40,095 bases of DNA from Thermoleophilia bacterium (GCA_025929895.1 JAICPI010000022.1:1-40095); one strand, 5' to 3'. Shown: positions 23,386 to 31,910, numbered from the stretch's first letter. Made by a program: numbers and translations. Notes: generated by a model not told the origin, from the sequence alone.

Positions 23386-24108
23386 ATGCTGATCGCGGGC
23401 AACTGGAAGATGTACAAGGGGCCCGACGAGACGCGGGAGTTCTGCGCGCGGCTGCGGGCAAGGCTCCACGGGCTGGACGGCGTCGACGTGATCGTCTGCC
23501 CGCCGTTCCCGTCGCTCCACGACGCGGTGGGGATGCTCGCGACGACCGAGCTCGCCGTCTTCGCGCAGAACGCCCACTGGGCGAAGGAGGGTCCCTACAC
23601 GGGCGAGGTCTCGCCGTGGATGCTCAAGGAGATGGGCGTCGGTGGAGCACTCATCGCGCACTCGGAGCGCCGCAGCCTCTTCGGCGAGACCGACGAGAGC
23701 GCGGCGCTTCGCATCGAGGGCGCGCTCGACGCGGGCCTGCACGTGATCGCGTGCGTCGGCGAGACGGAGCACGAGCGCGACGCCGGTGAGACCGAGACCG
23801 TCGTGCATCGCCAGGTCGAGGCGATCTCGACCGTCGTCGAGGAGGAGAATCTCGAGCGGCTCGCGATCGCGTACGAGCCGGTCTGGGCGATCGGGACCGG
23901 GCGCACGGCGTCGCCGGAGCAGGCCGAGGACGTGCACGAGCTGATCAAGAGCCGCCTGCGCGTTCCCGTGCTCTACGGGGGCTCCGTCAAGCCCGAGAAC
24001 GCCGAGGAGCTCCTCTCGCAGCCGAACGTCGACGGCGCGCTCATCGGCGGCGCCTCTCTCGACGTCGAGTCGTTCGCAGCGATTTGCGAAGCGGCGTCCC
24101 GCTCGTAG
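23386..24108 (+). CDS. tpiA: Triosephosphate isomerase
   Basis: Interconverts dihydroxyacetone phosphate and glyceraldehyde-3-phosphate. The protein is 240 residues. Substrate-binding N6 and K8 are in GNWKMYKG, catalytic His92 is in AHSERR, and catalytic Glu164 is in AYEPVWAIGTG, with the flexible loop following. YGGSVKPENA is the C-terminal phosphate loop. The ATG follows the pgk stop with no gap, and the 3' end overlaps gpmI by 25 bp. Confidence 0.97.
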   Translation: MLIAGNWKMYKGPDETREFCARLRARLHGLDGVDVIVCPPFPSLHDAVGMLATTELAVFAQNAHWAKEGPYTGEVSPWMLKEMGVGGALIAHSERRSLFGETDESAALRIEGALDAGLHVIACVGETEHERDAGETETVVHRQVEAISTVVEEENLERLAIAYEPVWAIGTGRTASPEQAEDVHELIKSRLRVPVLYGGSVKPENAEELLSQPNVDGALIGGASLDVESFAAICEAASRS

Positions 24109-25565
24109 CGCTCGTCGTCCTCGACGGGTGGGGGTGTGCTCCGCCCGGCCCGGGGAACGCGGTCGAGCTCGCGGACACGCCCGTCTTCGACGAGCTCTGG
24201 GCGCGCTTCCCGCACACGACCCTCGACGCTTCCGGCGAGGCGGTCGGGCTCCCACCCGGACAGATGGGGAACTCCGAGGTCGGCCATCTCACCATCGGCA
24301 GCGGTCGCGTGCTCGACCAGGACCTCCAGCGGGTGAACCGGGCGATCCGCGACGGGAGCCTCCTCGAGAACGAGGCGCTCGTCTCGGCGTTCCGGCGGGC
24401 ACGCGAGCGCGGCGGCCACCTCCACCTGCTCGGTCTCGTCTCCTACGGCGGTGTCCACTCGCACATCGACCACCTGCGCGCGCTGCTCGAGCTCGCCGGT
24501 CGCGAGGGGATGGAGGAGCGGACCTGGATCCACGCGTTCACGGACGGTCGCGACGTGTCTCCGACGTCGGCCGTGCGCGACCTCGCGGAGCTTCCGCGGG
24601 AGCGGATCGCGACCGTCGCCGGGCGCTACTACGCGATGGACCGGGACAACCGCTGGGAACGGACGCAGCGAGCGCTCGACGCGATCGTGTGGGGTCGATG
24701 TACATCTACATCACCCCAGAACACGTTGCGCTATCTGCAAGAAAGCTACGACCGGGGGGAGACGGACGAGTTCGTCGTGCCCTTCGCGGTCGACGGCTCC
24801 CGCAGGCTCGACCCGAAGGCCGACTCTGCCGTCTTCTTCAACTTCCGCCCCGACCGAGCACGCCAATTGGCGATCAAGCTGCTCGAGCTCGGTGTCGATC
24901 TCACGACCATGACGCGCTACCGGGACGACTTCGACTGCCCGGTCGCGTTCGAGGAGCAGGAGGTCCGGCAGACGCTCGCGGAGGTCCTGTCCGCCCACGG
25001 CGTCCGGCAGCTCCACTGCGCCGAGACCGAGAAGTACGCCCACGTCACCTACTTCTTCAACGGCGGGCGCGAGCAGGAATGGGAGGGCGAGCGCCGCCTC
25101 CTCGTGCCCAGCCCGCGCGACGTCCCGAGCTACGACCTGAAGCCGGAGATGTCGGCCCGGGAGGTGACCGGCCGCTTCTGCGCCGAGCTCCGCGAGGGGT
25201 ACGGGTTCGGGGTCGTCAACTTCGCCAACCCCGACATGGTCGGCCACACCGGCTCGATCCCGGCCGCGGTGGAGGCTGTGGAAACCGTGGACGAATGCCT
25301 CTCCCGGGTTGTGGAAACTGTGGAAAACCTGGGCGGAGCCTGTCTCGTGACCGCGGACCACGGCAACGCCGAGCAGTTGCTCGAGGCCGACGGCGTCAGC
25401 CCGCACACGGCGCACACGACGAACGCGGTCCCGCTCGTCCTGACCCTGGCCGACCGCACGCTCCGCTCCGGCGAGCTGCGAGACCTCGCCCCCACGACCC
25501 TCGAGCTCCTTGGCCTGGAGCAGCCCGTCGAGATGACGGGCCGCTCCCTGCTCAAGATCGGCTGA
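24084..25565 (+). CDS. gpmI: 2,3-bisphosphoglycerate-independent phosphoglycerate mutase
   Basis: Interconverts 3- and 2-phosphoglycerate through a phosphoserine enzyme with two manganese ions. The protein is 493 residues. The first metal Asp is in VVLDGWG, nucleophile Ser64 in MGNSEVGHL, the transferase-domain motif GGVHSHIDH, FTDGRDVSP and YYAMDRDNRWERT follow, and NFANPDMVGHTG and TADHGNAEQ complete the phosphatase domain metals. The TTG start lies inside tpiA. Codons at about 24695-24746 (TGT ACA TCT ACA TCA ...) are AT-rich, unlike the rest of the gene, but keep the frame and the expected length. Confidence 0.96.
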   Translation: MRSGVPLVALVVLDGWGCAPPGPGNAVELADTPVFDELWARFPHTTLDASGEAVGLPPGQMGNSEVGHLTIGSGRVLDQDLQRVNRAIRDGSLLENEALVSAFRRARERGGHLHLLGLVSYGGVHSHIDHLRALLELAGREGMEERTWIHAFTDGRDVSPTSAVRDLAELPRERIATVAGRYYAMDRDNRWERTQRALDAIVWGRCTSTSPQNTLRYLQESYDRGETDEFVVPFAVDGSRRLDPKADSAVFFNFRPDRARQLAIKLLELGVDLTTMTRYRDDFDCPVAFEEQEVRQTLAEVLSAHGVRQLHCAETEKYAHVTYFFNGGREQEWEGERRLLVPSPRDVPSYDLKPEMSAREVTGRFCAELREGYGFGVVNFANPDMVGHTGSIPAAVEAVETVDECLSRVVETVENLGGACLVTADHGNAEQLLEADGVSPHTAHTTNAVPLVLTLADRTLRSGELRDLAPTTLELLGLEQPVEMTGRSLLKIG

Positions 25566-25572
25566 GCCGGGC

Positions 25573-25578
25573 TATACT
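25573..25578 (+). promoter_or_regulatory. -10 element TATACT of the sigma factor gene
   Basis: TATACT is close to the consensus and ends 10 nt before the GTG at 25589, which places transcription start at or a few bases before the start codon. It follows the gpmI stop by 7 nt. Confidence 0.5.
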
Positions 25579-25588
25579 GCCGCGTCCC

Positions 25589-26176
25589 GTGTCGCTCCAG
25601 CAGCCAGATCTCGGGGTTCTCCGAAAGGCTCAGCGGGGCGACGAGCGTGCCTTCACCCTGATCCTCCGGGCCTACGAGACGCCGGTCTTCAACTACGTGC
25701 TCCGGCTCGTGAACGACCGCGCGCTTGCGGAGGACCTGACGCAGGAGGTCTTCCTGCGGGTCTTCCAGGGGCTGCCGAAGTTCTCGCTCCGCTCGAAGTT
25801 CACGACGTGGCTCTTCCAGGTCACGAAGAACCGCGTGCTGGACGAGCTCCGCGCGTCGGAGCGCCGCCCCCGCGCCGTGGTCGCCCTCGACGACGTGCCG
25901 CCGCTGGAGGTGCTCGACGCCCCCTTCGAGCGGCTGGAGGCGATCGACGCCGTCTGGCGGGCCGTCGAGAACCTGAACGTCGACCTCAAGATGGCGATTC
26001 TCCTTCGCGACGTCGTCGGCCTGTCGTACACCGAGATCGGCGACTCGCTCGAGATCACCCTCGCGACCGTCAAGTGGCGCATCTACAAGGCGCGCGAGGA
26101 AGTGCAGCTCTCCCTCGCCCGCGAGGGGATCAAGCTAGGCCACGCCGCGGACGACGCGGCCTCGATCGCCCGCTAG
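25589..26176 (+). CDS. RNA polymerase sigma factor, ECF (sigma-70) family
   Basis: A 195-residue alternative sigma factor. Region 2 lies at about 18-92 (AFTLILRAYETPVFNYVLRLV..RALAEDLTQEVFLRVFQGL, then TWLFQVTKNRVLDELR for -10 recognition). A short linker follows, then region 4 at about 118-172 (LRDVVGLSYTEIGDSLEITLATVKWRIYKARE), the -35 reading helix-turn-helix. The 23-residue tail is probably flexible. There is no anti-sigma gene beside it in the same direction. It converges with the Ser/Thr kinase gene, with a shared CTAG stop overlap. Confidence 0.93.
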   Translation: MSLQQPDLGVLRKAQRGDERAFTLILRAYETPVFNYVLRLVNDRALAEDLTQEVFLRVFQGLPKFSLRSKFTTWLFQVTKNRVLDELRASERRPRAVVALDDVPPLEVLDAPFERLEAIDAVWRAVENLNVDLKMAILLRDVVGLSYTEIGDSLEITLATVKWRIYKAREEVQLSLAREGIKLGHAADDAASIAR

Positions 26177-27243
26177 CCGTTCGCGCCGTTCGCGCGCAGC
26201 CACTCGGCGAGGTTCCGCGCGTCCTCGGTGGGCGTCGCCCCGTCCTGGAGCGGACGGACCTCCGCGACCGTCGTCCCGCTCGAGCCCCCGTCGCCGCCCC
26301 GCGTGGCCACGACTGCCGCGAGGGCGCCGAGGAGGAGCGCGGCGCTCACGAGGAGCGCGGCCCAAGCGGCGCGCGACACGCTCCGGCGCTCACGGCGCGC
26401 GGCCCGCGCCGGCGCTCTGCGCGGAAGCACGAGCGTCGCCTCGTCGTCCGGCGCGTCGAGCAGGTCGGCGAGCTCGCCGACCGTCGGCCGCGCCGCCGCT
26501 TCGTTCTCGAGGCTCCGCTCGACCGCCTCACGCAGCGCCCACGGCGTCTCGGGCGGCAGCTCGGGGCGTGGGGCGGAGCGCCGGCGCGCGAGCTCCGCGA
26601 GCGAGTCGACCTTCCACGGCTGCGTCGCGGTGAGCAACTCGTAGAGCACGACGCCGAGTGCGAACACGTCGGCGGCCGGCGTGATCTCCCCGCCCTCCGC
26701 CTGCTCGGGCGCGAGGTACGCGGCCGTGCCGACGATCGTCCCGGCCTCGGTCAGCTCGGTGCCCTCGAGCAGCCGCGCGATCCCGAAGTCGGCGATCTTG
26801 ATCGTCCCGTCGCTTCGCTCGATCAGGTTGCCGGGCTTGAGGTCCCGGTGGACGAGCCCGGCGGCGTGTGCGTGCTCGAGCCCGGCGCAGACCTGCCGTC
26901 CGATGCGGCACACCTCTGCGGGCGCAAGCGCGCCCTCGCGCCGCAGGCGCTCGTCGAGCGTCAGGCCCTCGACGTGCTCCATCACGATGAATGGGCGGCC
27001 GTCCGCCTCGCCGACGTCGTACACCGCGACGACGTTCGGGTGGGAGATCGACGCGGCCACCCGCGCCTCGCGCGCGAACCGCGCGCGGAACGCGGCGTCG
27101 CCGGCGAGCTGCTCGTCGAGCAGCTTGACCGCGACCTGGCGCCCGAGCTCGCCGTCCTCGGCGAGCACGACCTTCGCCATCGCGCCGTCGCCGAGCACGC
27201 GCTCGACCCGGTACCGGCCTCCGACGACCGTGTCGACGCTCAT
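26173..27243 (-). CDS. Membrane-anchored serine/threonine protein kinase (PknB-like)
   Basis: A 356-residue Hanks-type kinase. The glycine loop is at 18-23 (GDGAMA, with Ala replacing later glycines), catalytic Lys40 in VAVKLL, HRDLKPGN with Asp134, DFG with Asp152 and APE at 178-180. A basic juxtamembrane stretch (about 275-291) precedes one membrane helix (about 292-313). Only ~43 residues lie outside and there are no PASTA repeats. The ATG overlaps the stop of the upstream lipoprotein gene by 4 bp, so the pair is translationally coupled and the lipoprotein may be its extracytoplasmic partner. Confidence 0.94.
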   Translation of the reverse strand: MSVDTVVGGRYRVERVLGDGAMAKVVLAEDGELGRQVAVKLLDEQLAGDAAFRARFAREARVAASISHPNVVAVYDVGEADGRPFIVMEHVEGLTLDERLRREGALAPAEVCRIGRQVCAGLEHAHAAGLVHRDLKPGNLIERSDGTIKIADFGIARLLEGTELTEAGTIVGTAAYLAPEQAEGGEITPAADVFALGVVLYELLTATQPWKVDSLAELARRRSAPRPELPPETPWALREAVERSLENEAAARPTVGELADLLDAPDDEATLVLPRRAPARAARRERRSVSRAAWAALLVSAALLLGALAAVVATRGGDGGSSGTTVAEVRPLQDGATPTEDARNLAEWLRANGANG

Positions 27244-27716
27244 CCGCCGATGGTCTCCGTGGGGATGAGCTCGATCGGCGGCTCGGAGTCGTCGTCGTCC
27301 TCGTCCCGCTCGTTCTTCTTGTCCTTCTTGTTCTTCCCCTTGTCCTGGTCGTCGTCGTCTTCGTCGTCCTCCGTCGTCGTGGGCGGCGGGGGCGGGCAGT
27401 TCACCTCGTTGACGAGCTCGTTCGCCTTGGCCGAGAGCTCCTCCTGGAAGCGCGAGGGGATAGCGCCCGCGTTGATCGCCTCGGTGACCTGCGCGAGCAG
27501 CTCGTCGGCACGGCCGGCGGCGCCGCACACGTCTCCGGCGTCGAGCAGGTCCGCGATCGAGTCGCTCGTCGACGCGAGCCGTTCGGCCGACGCAGACTCG
27601 ATCGCAGGCGGCGGGGGCGCGGCCTCGCCGCCGCCCCCGCCGCAGCCGCCCGCGAAGAGCAGGACGGCAAGTGCCTGGACGCTACGCCGCCTCGTTCGGA
27701 TCCTCTTCCGCCGCAA
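27240..27716 (-). CDS. Putative lipoprotein with a highly charged tail
   Basis: A predicted 158-residue lipoprotein. A strongly basic n-region (MRRKRIRTRRRS) is followed by a short hydrophobic core and the lipobox FAGGC with Cys25, then a Gly/Pro-rich linker. Residues about 38-105 look helical and hold two Cys (VCGAAG and VNCPPP). Residues about 112-146 are a run of Asp, Glu and Lys, probably disordered outside the membrane. TTG start, with GGAGGG 11 nt upstream and a 35-bp overlap with the preceding gene; a later start would lose the n-region. It is coupled to the kinase gene by a 4-bp overlap. No family is recognised. Confidence 0.72.
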   Translation of the reverse strand: MRRKRIRTRRRSVQALAVLLFAGGCGGGGGEAAPPPPAIESASAERLASTSDSIADLLDAGDVCGAAGRADELLAQVTEAINAGAIPSRFQEELSAKANELVNEVNCPPPPPTTTEDDEDDDDQDKGKNKKDKKNERDEDDDDSEPPIELIPTETIGG

Positions 27717-28179
27717 GCTTCTGGGATCCCTCCATGGTGTCGCGGAAGTGGCGCTGCTGGATCGCCACCTGCTGCTGGATCAACTCGCCGAGCTCCCGGT
27801 GCCTGGCCTTGTTGTTCAACTGCTCGAGCACCGACCAGTGGCCGACCTCGCTCGCCTCGGCCATCGTCAGGAACTCGAAGCCATCGAGGGCGTCCGCATC
27901 GCGGTCGAGGTAGGTCGACATCATGTCGCGCGCCTTCGTCTTGACCGAGCGCGCTTCCTTGAGGATCGCGGTCTTCTTGCCCTCGATGCCCTCGGCGATC
28001 TCGGTGCCCCGTCGCTCCGCCATCGCCGCCTCCTCCGCCATGGTCTGGAGCGTCTGGGCCAGGTCGTCGTGCCCCTCCTTCTTGACGAGCTTCTCGACCT
28101 TCTTCGTCGCGTCCTGCGCCGCCATCGCGAGCCCGATCACCTCGCCCAGCTTGGTCTCCAGATTCGTCAGCTCAGCCAC
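27682..28179 (-). CDS. Predicted helical-bundle protein, possibly ferritin-like
   Basis: A 165-residue soluble protein that reads as long amphipathic helices (for example TNLETKLGEVIGLAMAAQDATKKVEKLV, and EASEVGHWSVLEQLNNKARHRELGELIQQQ). Glu/His pairs such as EASEVGH recall ferritin-like diiron helices, but no complete ExxH pair set can be assigned, so this is tentative. The GTG at 28179 is chosen because AAAGGGG lies 6 nt upstream. First gene of an operon with the lipoprotein and kinase. Confidence 0.7.
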   Translation of the reverse strand: MAELTNLETKLGEVIGLAMAAQDATKKVEKLVKKEGHDDLAQTLQTMAEEAAMAERRGTEIAEGIEGKKTAILKEARSVKTKARDMMSTYLDRDADALDGFEFLTMAEASEVGHWSVLEQLNNKARHRELGELIQQQVAIQQRHFRDTMEGSQKLAAEEDPNEAA

Positions 28180-28198
28180 TGCAACCCCTTTCGTTCCG

Positions 28199-28927
28199 TC
28201 ATTGACCCAGCGCGAGCCGCGCGGCAAGCGCTTCGGGCAGCCCGGCCGCCCTCAGCTCGCGCTGCGTTCGCTCGATTGGGTATGCGGCGCGGCGGAAAGA
28301 GGCAAACCTCCGGTCGAAGTCGAGCAAGAGCCAGGCGGCGCGCGGGTCCCCGTCCCGCGGCTGGCCGACCGAACCGGGGTTGAGCAGGAGGCGCGCGCCG
28401 CGCAGCTCGACCTCCGACCCAGCGGGGGCCAGGCCGCCGCGGACTGTGTCGCCCTCGAGCGCGATCGCGAGCGCGACGTGGCTGTGGCCGACGAGCACGA
28501 CGTCGGCCGTCGTGAGCAGGAGCGTGGCCAGCGCCGCCTCGTCCGTCAGCACGTACTCCCAGACGGGGTCCCGGGCGCTCGCGTGGAACAGCTGCGCCTG
28601 CTTCACCCCGGCGCTCGGCGCGAGCGACTCGAGGAACTCGCGCGATTCCTCGTCCAGCGCGTCGCGCGACCACGCCGCCGCCGCGGCGGCCTCGGGGTTG
28701 AAGTCGCCGATGTCGATCCGCCCGAGCGCGACGAGGTCGTGGTTGCCGAGGAGGCAGACGTCCGCGCGCTCCCGCACGATCGCGCAGCACTCGTTCGGCC
28801 TCGCGCCGTAGCCCACGAGGTCGCCCAGGCACCAGAGGGCGTCGGGAGGCTCGGCGTCGATCTCGTCGAGAACCGCCTCGAGCGCGTGCAGATTTGCGTG
28901 AATGTCGGAGATGACCGCGACGCGCAT
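28199..28927 (-). CDS. Metallophosphoesterase (YfcE/MJ0936-like)
   Basis: A 242-residue calcineurin-type phosphoesterase. The metal ligands are in order: D8 and H10 (ISDIHAN), D36 (GDLVGYG), N62 and H63 (GNHD), then GHSHV further on. Family members are phosphodiesterases or protein phosphatases; the substrate is unknown. A possible role opposite the Ser/Thr kinase next door is only a contextual suggestion. The ATG has TAGGGT ten bases upstream. Its first codons overlap the 5' end of the divergent M48 gene. Confidence 0.92.
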   Translation of the reverse strand: MRVAVISDIHANLHALEAVLDEIDAEPPDALWCLGDLVGYGARPNECCAIVRERADVCLLGNHDLVALGRIDIGDFNPEAAAAAAWSRDALDEESREFLESLAPSAGVKQAQLFHASARDPVWEYVLTDEAALATLLLTTADVVLVGHSHVALAIALEGDTVRGGLAPAGSEVELRGARLLLNPGSVGQPRDGDPRAAWLLLDFDRRFASFRRAAYPIERTQRELRAAGLPEALAARLALGQ

Positions 28928-30092
28928 CGGGCTGGCAACCCTAACGGCGCTCTGGCTCGCCGCCGCGCTCCAGCTCTGGAGAACGGAGGTGCCGGAGGGA
29001 CTGCAGGTCGAGGCGTCGTCGGCCCCCTTCGCGACGCTCGAGCTGGAGCGCCACGAGCGCCACGACCGCGTCCTGCGGCTGCTCGCGCTCGGGTCGCTCG
29101 CGGCGCAGGTCGCCGCGCTCGCGCTCTTCGCCCGCCGACCGCCGCGCGTGCGCGGCCGCGCGCTGGTGCAGGCCGCGCAGCTCGGGGCGCTCGCCGCAGT
29201 CGTCCTGCTCGCGGCGCGCCTGCCGTTCGGCCTGGCCGTGCTGTGGTGGCAGCGCCGCTACGGCGTCGCGGAGCTCGGCTACCTCCGCTGGCTCGTCGAG
29301 CGGATCGGGCCGCTCGCGGTCCGGGCGTTTCTCCTCGCCTTCGCGGCGGCGCTGTGCCTGTGGCTCGCGCGCCGCTACGGGCGGCGTTGGTGGATCGCGG
29401 CGAGCGTGGTCTTCGCCGGGGTGGGAGTTGCCGTGATCCTGGCGCAGCCGCTCGTCAGCCCCCGCCTCGAGCCGGTGCCGCGGCGCGCGGTCGTCGAGCA
29501 GGTCGAGGAGCTCGCGGCCAGGCAGGGGCTCGAGCGGCCGGACGTCGAGCTCCGCCGTACGCGCGACCGCACGCGCGCCGTCAGCGCCGAGGCGATCGGC
29601 ATCGGCCCGACGACGCGCGTGATCCTCTGGGGGACGACGCTCGACCTGGCCCGGAACGTCCGCGGCTTCCTCGTGGCGCACGAGCTCGCCCACGTCAGCC
29701 GCGCGCACCTGTGGAAGGGCCTGGCCTGGTTCGTGCTGCTGCTCGTTCCCGGGCTCGCGCTCCTCGCCCGTGTGGTCCCGCTGGACGCGCCGGAGCGGGT
29801 CCCGCGCGCGCTGCTCGTCGCGTTCGCGCTCCTGCTCCTGTCGACGCCGCTCGTGAACGCGATCTCGCGCCGCTACGAGGCGGAGGCCGACTGGGTCGGC
29901 ATCCAGACGACGCGCGACGCGACGGGTGCGCACCGGCTGCTCGCTCGGCTCGCGGGGGCGAGCGTCCGCGACCCGGCGCCGCCGGGCTGGTGGACGTTCG
30001 TCTTCGGCACGCACCCGTCGCTCTCGGAGCGGGCGGGGCTCGTGGACGCCTGGGTCAGGAGTCGCGCGGGTCCGTCTCGGGGAGGTTCCTGA
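28902..30092 (+). CDS. M48 family membrane metalloprotease (Ste24-like)
   Basis: A 396-residue integral membrane protease. Hydrophobic segments lie at about 8-25, 62-78, 92-114, 138-156 and 164-182, then the catalytic HELAH at 260-264, another membrane segment at about 273-290, and the third ligand Glu326 in SRRYEAEAD. The larger N-terminal membrane region sets it apart from the HtpX at 924 and suggests the CAAX-protease-like M48A branch. The start is at ATG 28902 or the ATG at 28911; both lie inside the divergent phosphoesterase gene, and one is needed to keep the first membrane helix. Its 3' end overlaps the convergent DUF3467 gene by 38 bp. Confidence 0.87.
   Translation: MSEMTATRIGLATLTALWLAAALQLWRTEVPEGLQVEASSAPFATLELERHERHDRVLRLLALGSLAAQVAALALFARRPPRVRGRALVQAAQLGALAAVVLLAARLPFGLAVLWWQRRYGVAELGYLRWLVERIGPLAVRAFLLAFAAALCLWLARRYGRRWWIAASVVFAGVGVAVILAQPLVSPRLEPVPRRAVVEQVEELAARQGLERPDVELRRTRDRTRAVSAEAIGIGPTTRVILWGTTLDLARNVRGFLVAHELAHVSRAHLWKGLAWFVLLLVPGLALLARVVPLDAPERVPRALLVAFALLLLSTPLVNAISRRYEAEADWVGIQTTRDATGAHRLLARLAGASVRDPAPPGWWTFVFGTHPSLSERAGLVDAWVRSRAGPSRGGS
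28938..28943 (-). promoter_or_regulatory. -10 element TAGGGT of the metallophosphoesterase gene
   Basis: On the minus strand TAGGGT ends 10 nt before the ATG at 28927. It lies within the coding region of the divergent M48 gene. Confidence 0.4.
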
Positions 30093-30351
30093 TCCCCTGC
30101 GACGTCGAGTAGCGCGACCACGAGTCGGTCATCGCGTCGATCAGCTCGCGCATGAACTGGGGCGACAGGTTCACTCTGGTGACCACCACGCCGGGGACGT
30201 CGCCCTCCTCGACCTCGTGGTCGACGCGCGCGAACGTGATCGTGAACTCGTAGGGCGAGAAGCTGACGTTCGCGAAGTTGGAGTAGACGCCCCCGAGGTG
30301 CTCCGGGTCGAGGTGGATGTTGAGGTGTCGCTCCTGAGCCTCGTCGTCCAC
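30055..30351 (-). CDS. DUF3467 family protein
   Basis: A 98-residue soluble protein of the DUF3467 family. The pattern LNIHLDPEHLGGVYSNFANVSFSPYEFTITFARV then VVVTRVNLSPQFMRELIDAMTDSWSRY fits a small strand-helix fold of unknown function. The GTG start has TATCGT six bases upstream. It is divergent from argS, with 18 bp between start codons. Confidence 0.85.
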   Translation of the reverse strand: MDDEAQERHLNIHLDPEHLGGVYSNFANVSFSPYEFTITFARVDHEVEEGDVPGVVVTRVNLSPQFMRELIDAMTDSWSRYSTSQGIRNLPETDPRDS

Positions 30352-30356
30352 GTCCC

Positions 30357-30363
30357 TACGATA
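30357..30363. promoter_or_regulatory. Shared bidirectional -10 element (TACGATA) between DUF3467 and argS
   Basis: Plus-strand TACGAT (30357-30362) ends 7 nt before the argS ATG. Minus-strand TATCGT (30358-30363) ends 6 nt before the DUF3467 GTG. The two hexamers overlap by five bases and the element is nearly symmetric. Confidence 0.55.
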
Positions 30364-30369
30364 CAAGCG

Positions 30370-31893
30370 ATGTCGAAGACGAACGCGGTCACCCGCCTGG
30401 CGGCGGAGGTGGAAAAGGCGGCCGGCACGCCGGTCGAGCTGGAGCGGCCCGCCGACGCCTCGCACGGCGACTACGCGACGAACGTGGCGCTCCGGCTGGC
30501 TCCGGAGGCGAGGCGCCCGCCGCGCGAGCTGGCGCAGGAGCTCGCCGACGCGATCGCCTCGAGCCCCCGCGTGCAGAGGGCGGAGGTCGCGGGGCCGGGG
30601 TTCGTCAACCTCTGGGTCGCGAGCGAGTGGTACCGCGACGCGCTCGCCGAGCTGCTCGACGCCGGCGCCGAGTACGGCGGCGGCTGGGCCGATCCGCGCG
30701 AGCGGTTCCAGGTGGAGCTGGTCTCCGCCAACCCGACGGGCCCGATCACCGTGGCCTCGGCGCGGAACGGCGCGTACGGCGACTCCGTCGCCCGCCTGCT
30801 CGCGTTCGCCGGGCACGAGGTCGAGCGCGAGTACTACTACAACGACTCCGGCGTCCAGATGGAGCGGTTCCGCGAGTCCGTCGAGGCGGTGCGCCGCGGC
30901 GAGCCTCCGCCCGAGGACGGCTACCACGGGGACTACGTGCGCGAGCTCGCCGCGCTCGACGGCGACCCCGTGCCCCCGATGCTGGAGCGGATCGAGCGCT
31001 CGCTCGAGCGGTTCCGCGTCCACTTCGACTCGTGGGCGCTCCAGAGCGTGCTCCAGGAGCGGATCCCCGAGCTGCTGCCGCGCCTCGACGTCTACGAGAA
31101 GGACGGCGCCGTGTGGGCGCGCTCGTCGACGTACGGCGACGACGACGACCGCGTGCTGATCAGGTCCGGCGAGGGCGGGCCCACCTACCGCGCCGCCGAC
31201 GTCGTCTACCTCGTCGACAAGCTCGAGCGCGGGTTCGACCACGCGCTCTACGTCCTCGGCGCCGACCACCACGGGACCCGCAACTGGTACGGCGCGATCG
31301 CGCGCATGCTCGGCTACGACCCCGAGCGCGTCGAGGTCCTCCTCTACCAGCTCGTGCATCTGACGCGCGGCGGCGAGCAGACGAAGATGTCCAAGCGCCG
31401 CGGCGACGTCGTCTTCCTGGACGACTTCGTCGACGAGGTGGGCGTCGACGCCGCGCGCTGGTACCTCGTCGCGCGCGGACACGACCAGACGATCGAGATC
31501 GACGTCGACCTCGCGCGCGAGAAGTCAGAGAAGAACCCGGTCTACTACGTGCAGTACGCGCACGCGCGGATCGCGGGGATCCTCCGGAACGCCGAGGGCG
31601 CCTCGCCGGGCGCGGAGCCGCCACCGGAGCTCGCGCGCGAGGAGCGCGACCTGGTCAAGCGGCTCGCGGAGCTCCCGAAGCTCGTCGCGGAGTCGACGGA
31701 GCGGCGTGCGCCGCACGCGATCCCGACATATGCGATCCGTGTCGCCGACGACTTCCACCGCTTCTACCACCACCACCGCGTGCTCGGGAGCGGCAAGACG
31801 GAGGCTTTCCGGCTCGGTCTCTGCGTGGCCGCGAAGTCGGTGATCGCGCGCTGCCTCGACCTGATCGGCGTCGAGGCTCCCGATCGCATGTAA
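30370..31893 (+). CDS. argS: Arginyl-tRNA synthetase with altered HIGH motif
   Basis: Charges tRNA-Arg with arginine. The protein is 507 residues, rather short (usually 550-590). The order is an additional N-terminal tRNA-binding domain (1-85), the class I catalytic core from about 113, and an anticodon-binding helical domain after about 400. VSANPTGP at 118-125 is the normal lead-in to the HIGH signature. The next residues, ITVAS, replace the usual LHVGH, so both signature histidines are missing. ARNGAYGD then follows as expected. KMSKR at 339-343 is intact. The C-terminal YHHHRVLG and the final [11 protein letters not shown] are typical. Confidence 0.95.
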   Translation: MSKTNAVTRLAAEVEKAAGTPVELERPADASHGDYATNVALRLAPEARRPPRELAQELADAIASSPRVQRAEVAGPGFVNLWVASEWYRDALAELLDAGAEYGGGWADPRERFQVELVSANPTGPITVASARNGAYGDSVARLLAFAGHEVEREYYYNDSGVQMERFRESVEAVRRGEPPPEDGYHGDYVRELAALDGDPVPPMLERIERSLERFRVHFDSWALQSVLQERIPELLPRLDVYEKDGAVWARSSTYGDDDDRVLIRSGEGGPTYRAADVVYLVDKLERGFDHALYVLGADHHGTRNWYGAIARMLGYDPERVEVLLYQLVHLTRGGEQTKMSKRRGDVVFLDDFVDEVGVDAARWYLVARGHDQTIEIDVDLAREKSEKNPVYYVQYAHARIAGILRNAEGASPGAEPPPELAREERDLVKRLAELPKLVAESTERRAPHAIPTYAIRVADDFHRFYHHHRVLGSGKTEAFRLGLCVAAKSVIARCLDLIGVEAPDRM

Positions 31894-31910
31894 CGAAGTC
31901 GTCACACAGG

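Noticed and set aside
24690-24750. Possible frameshift or foreign insert in gpmI at the AT-rich patch
   Set aside because: The frame is continuous and the residues before (DRDNRWERTQRALDAIV) and after (ESYDRGETDEFVVP) keep the normal family spacing, so it is a local codon-use oddity.
27250-27400. TCGTCC/TTCTTG low-complexity repeats as a repeat locus
   Set aside because: They encode the Asp/Glu/Lys tail of the lipoprotein in frame. No separate repeat unit is seen.
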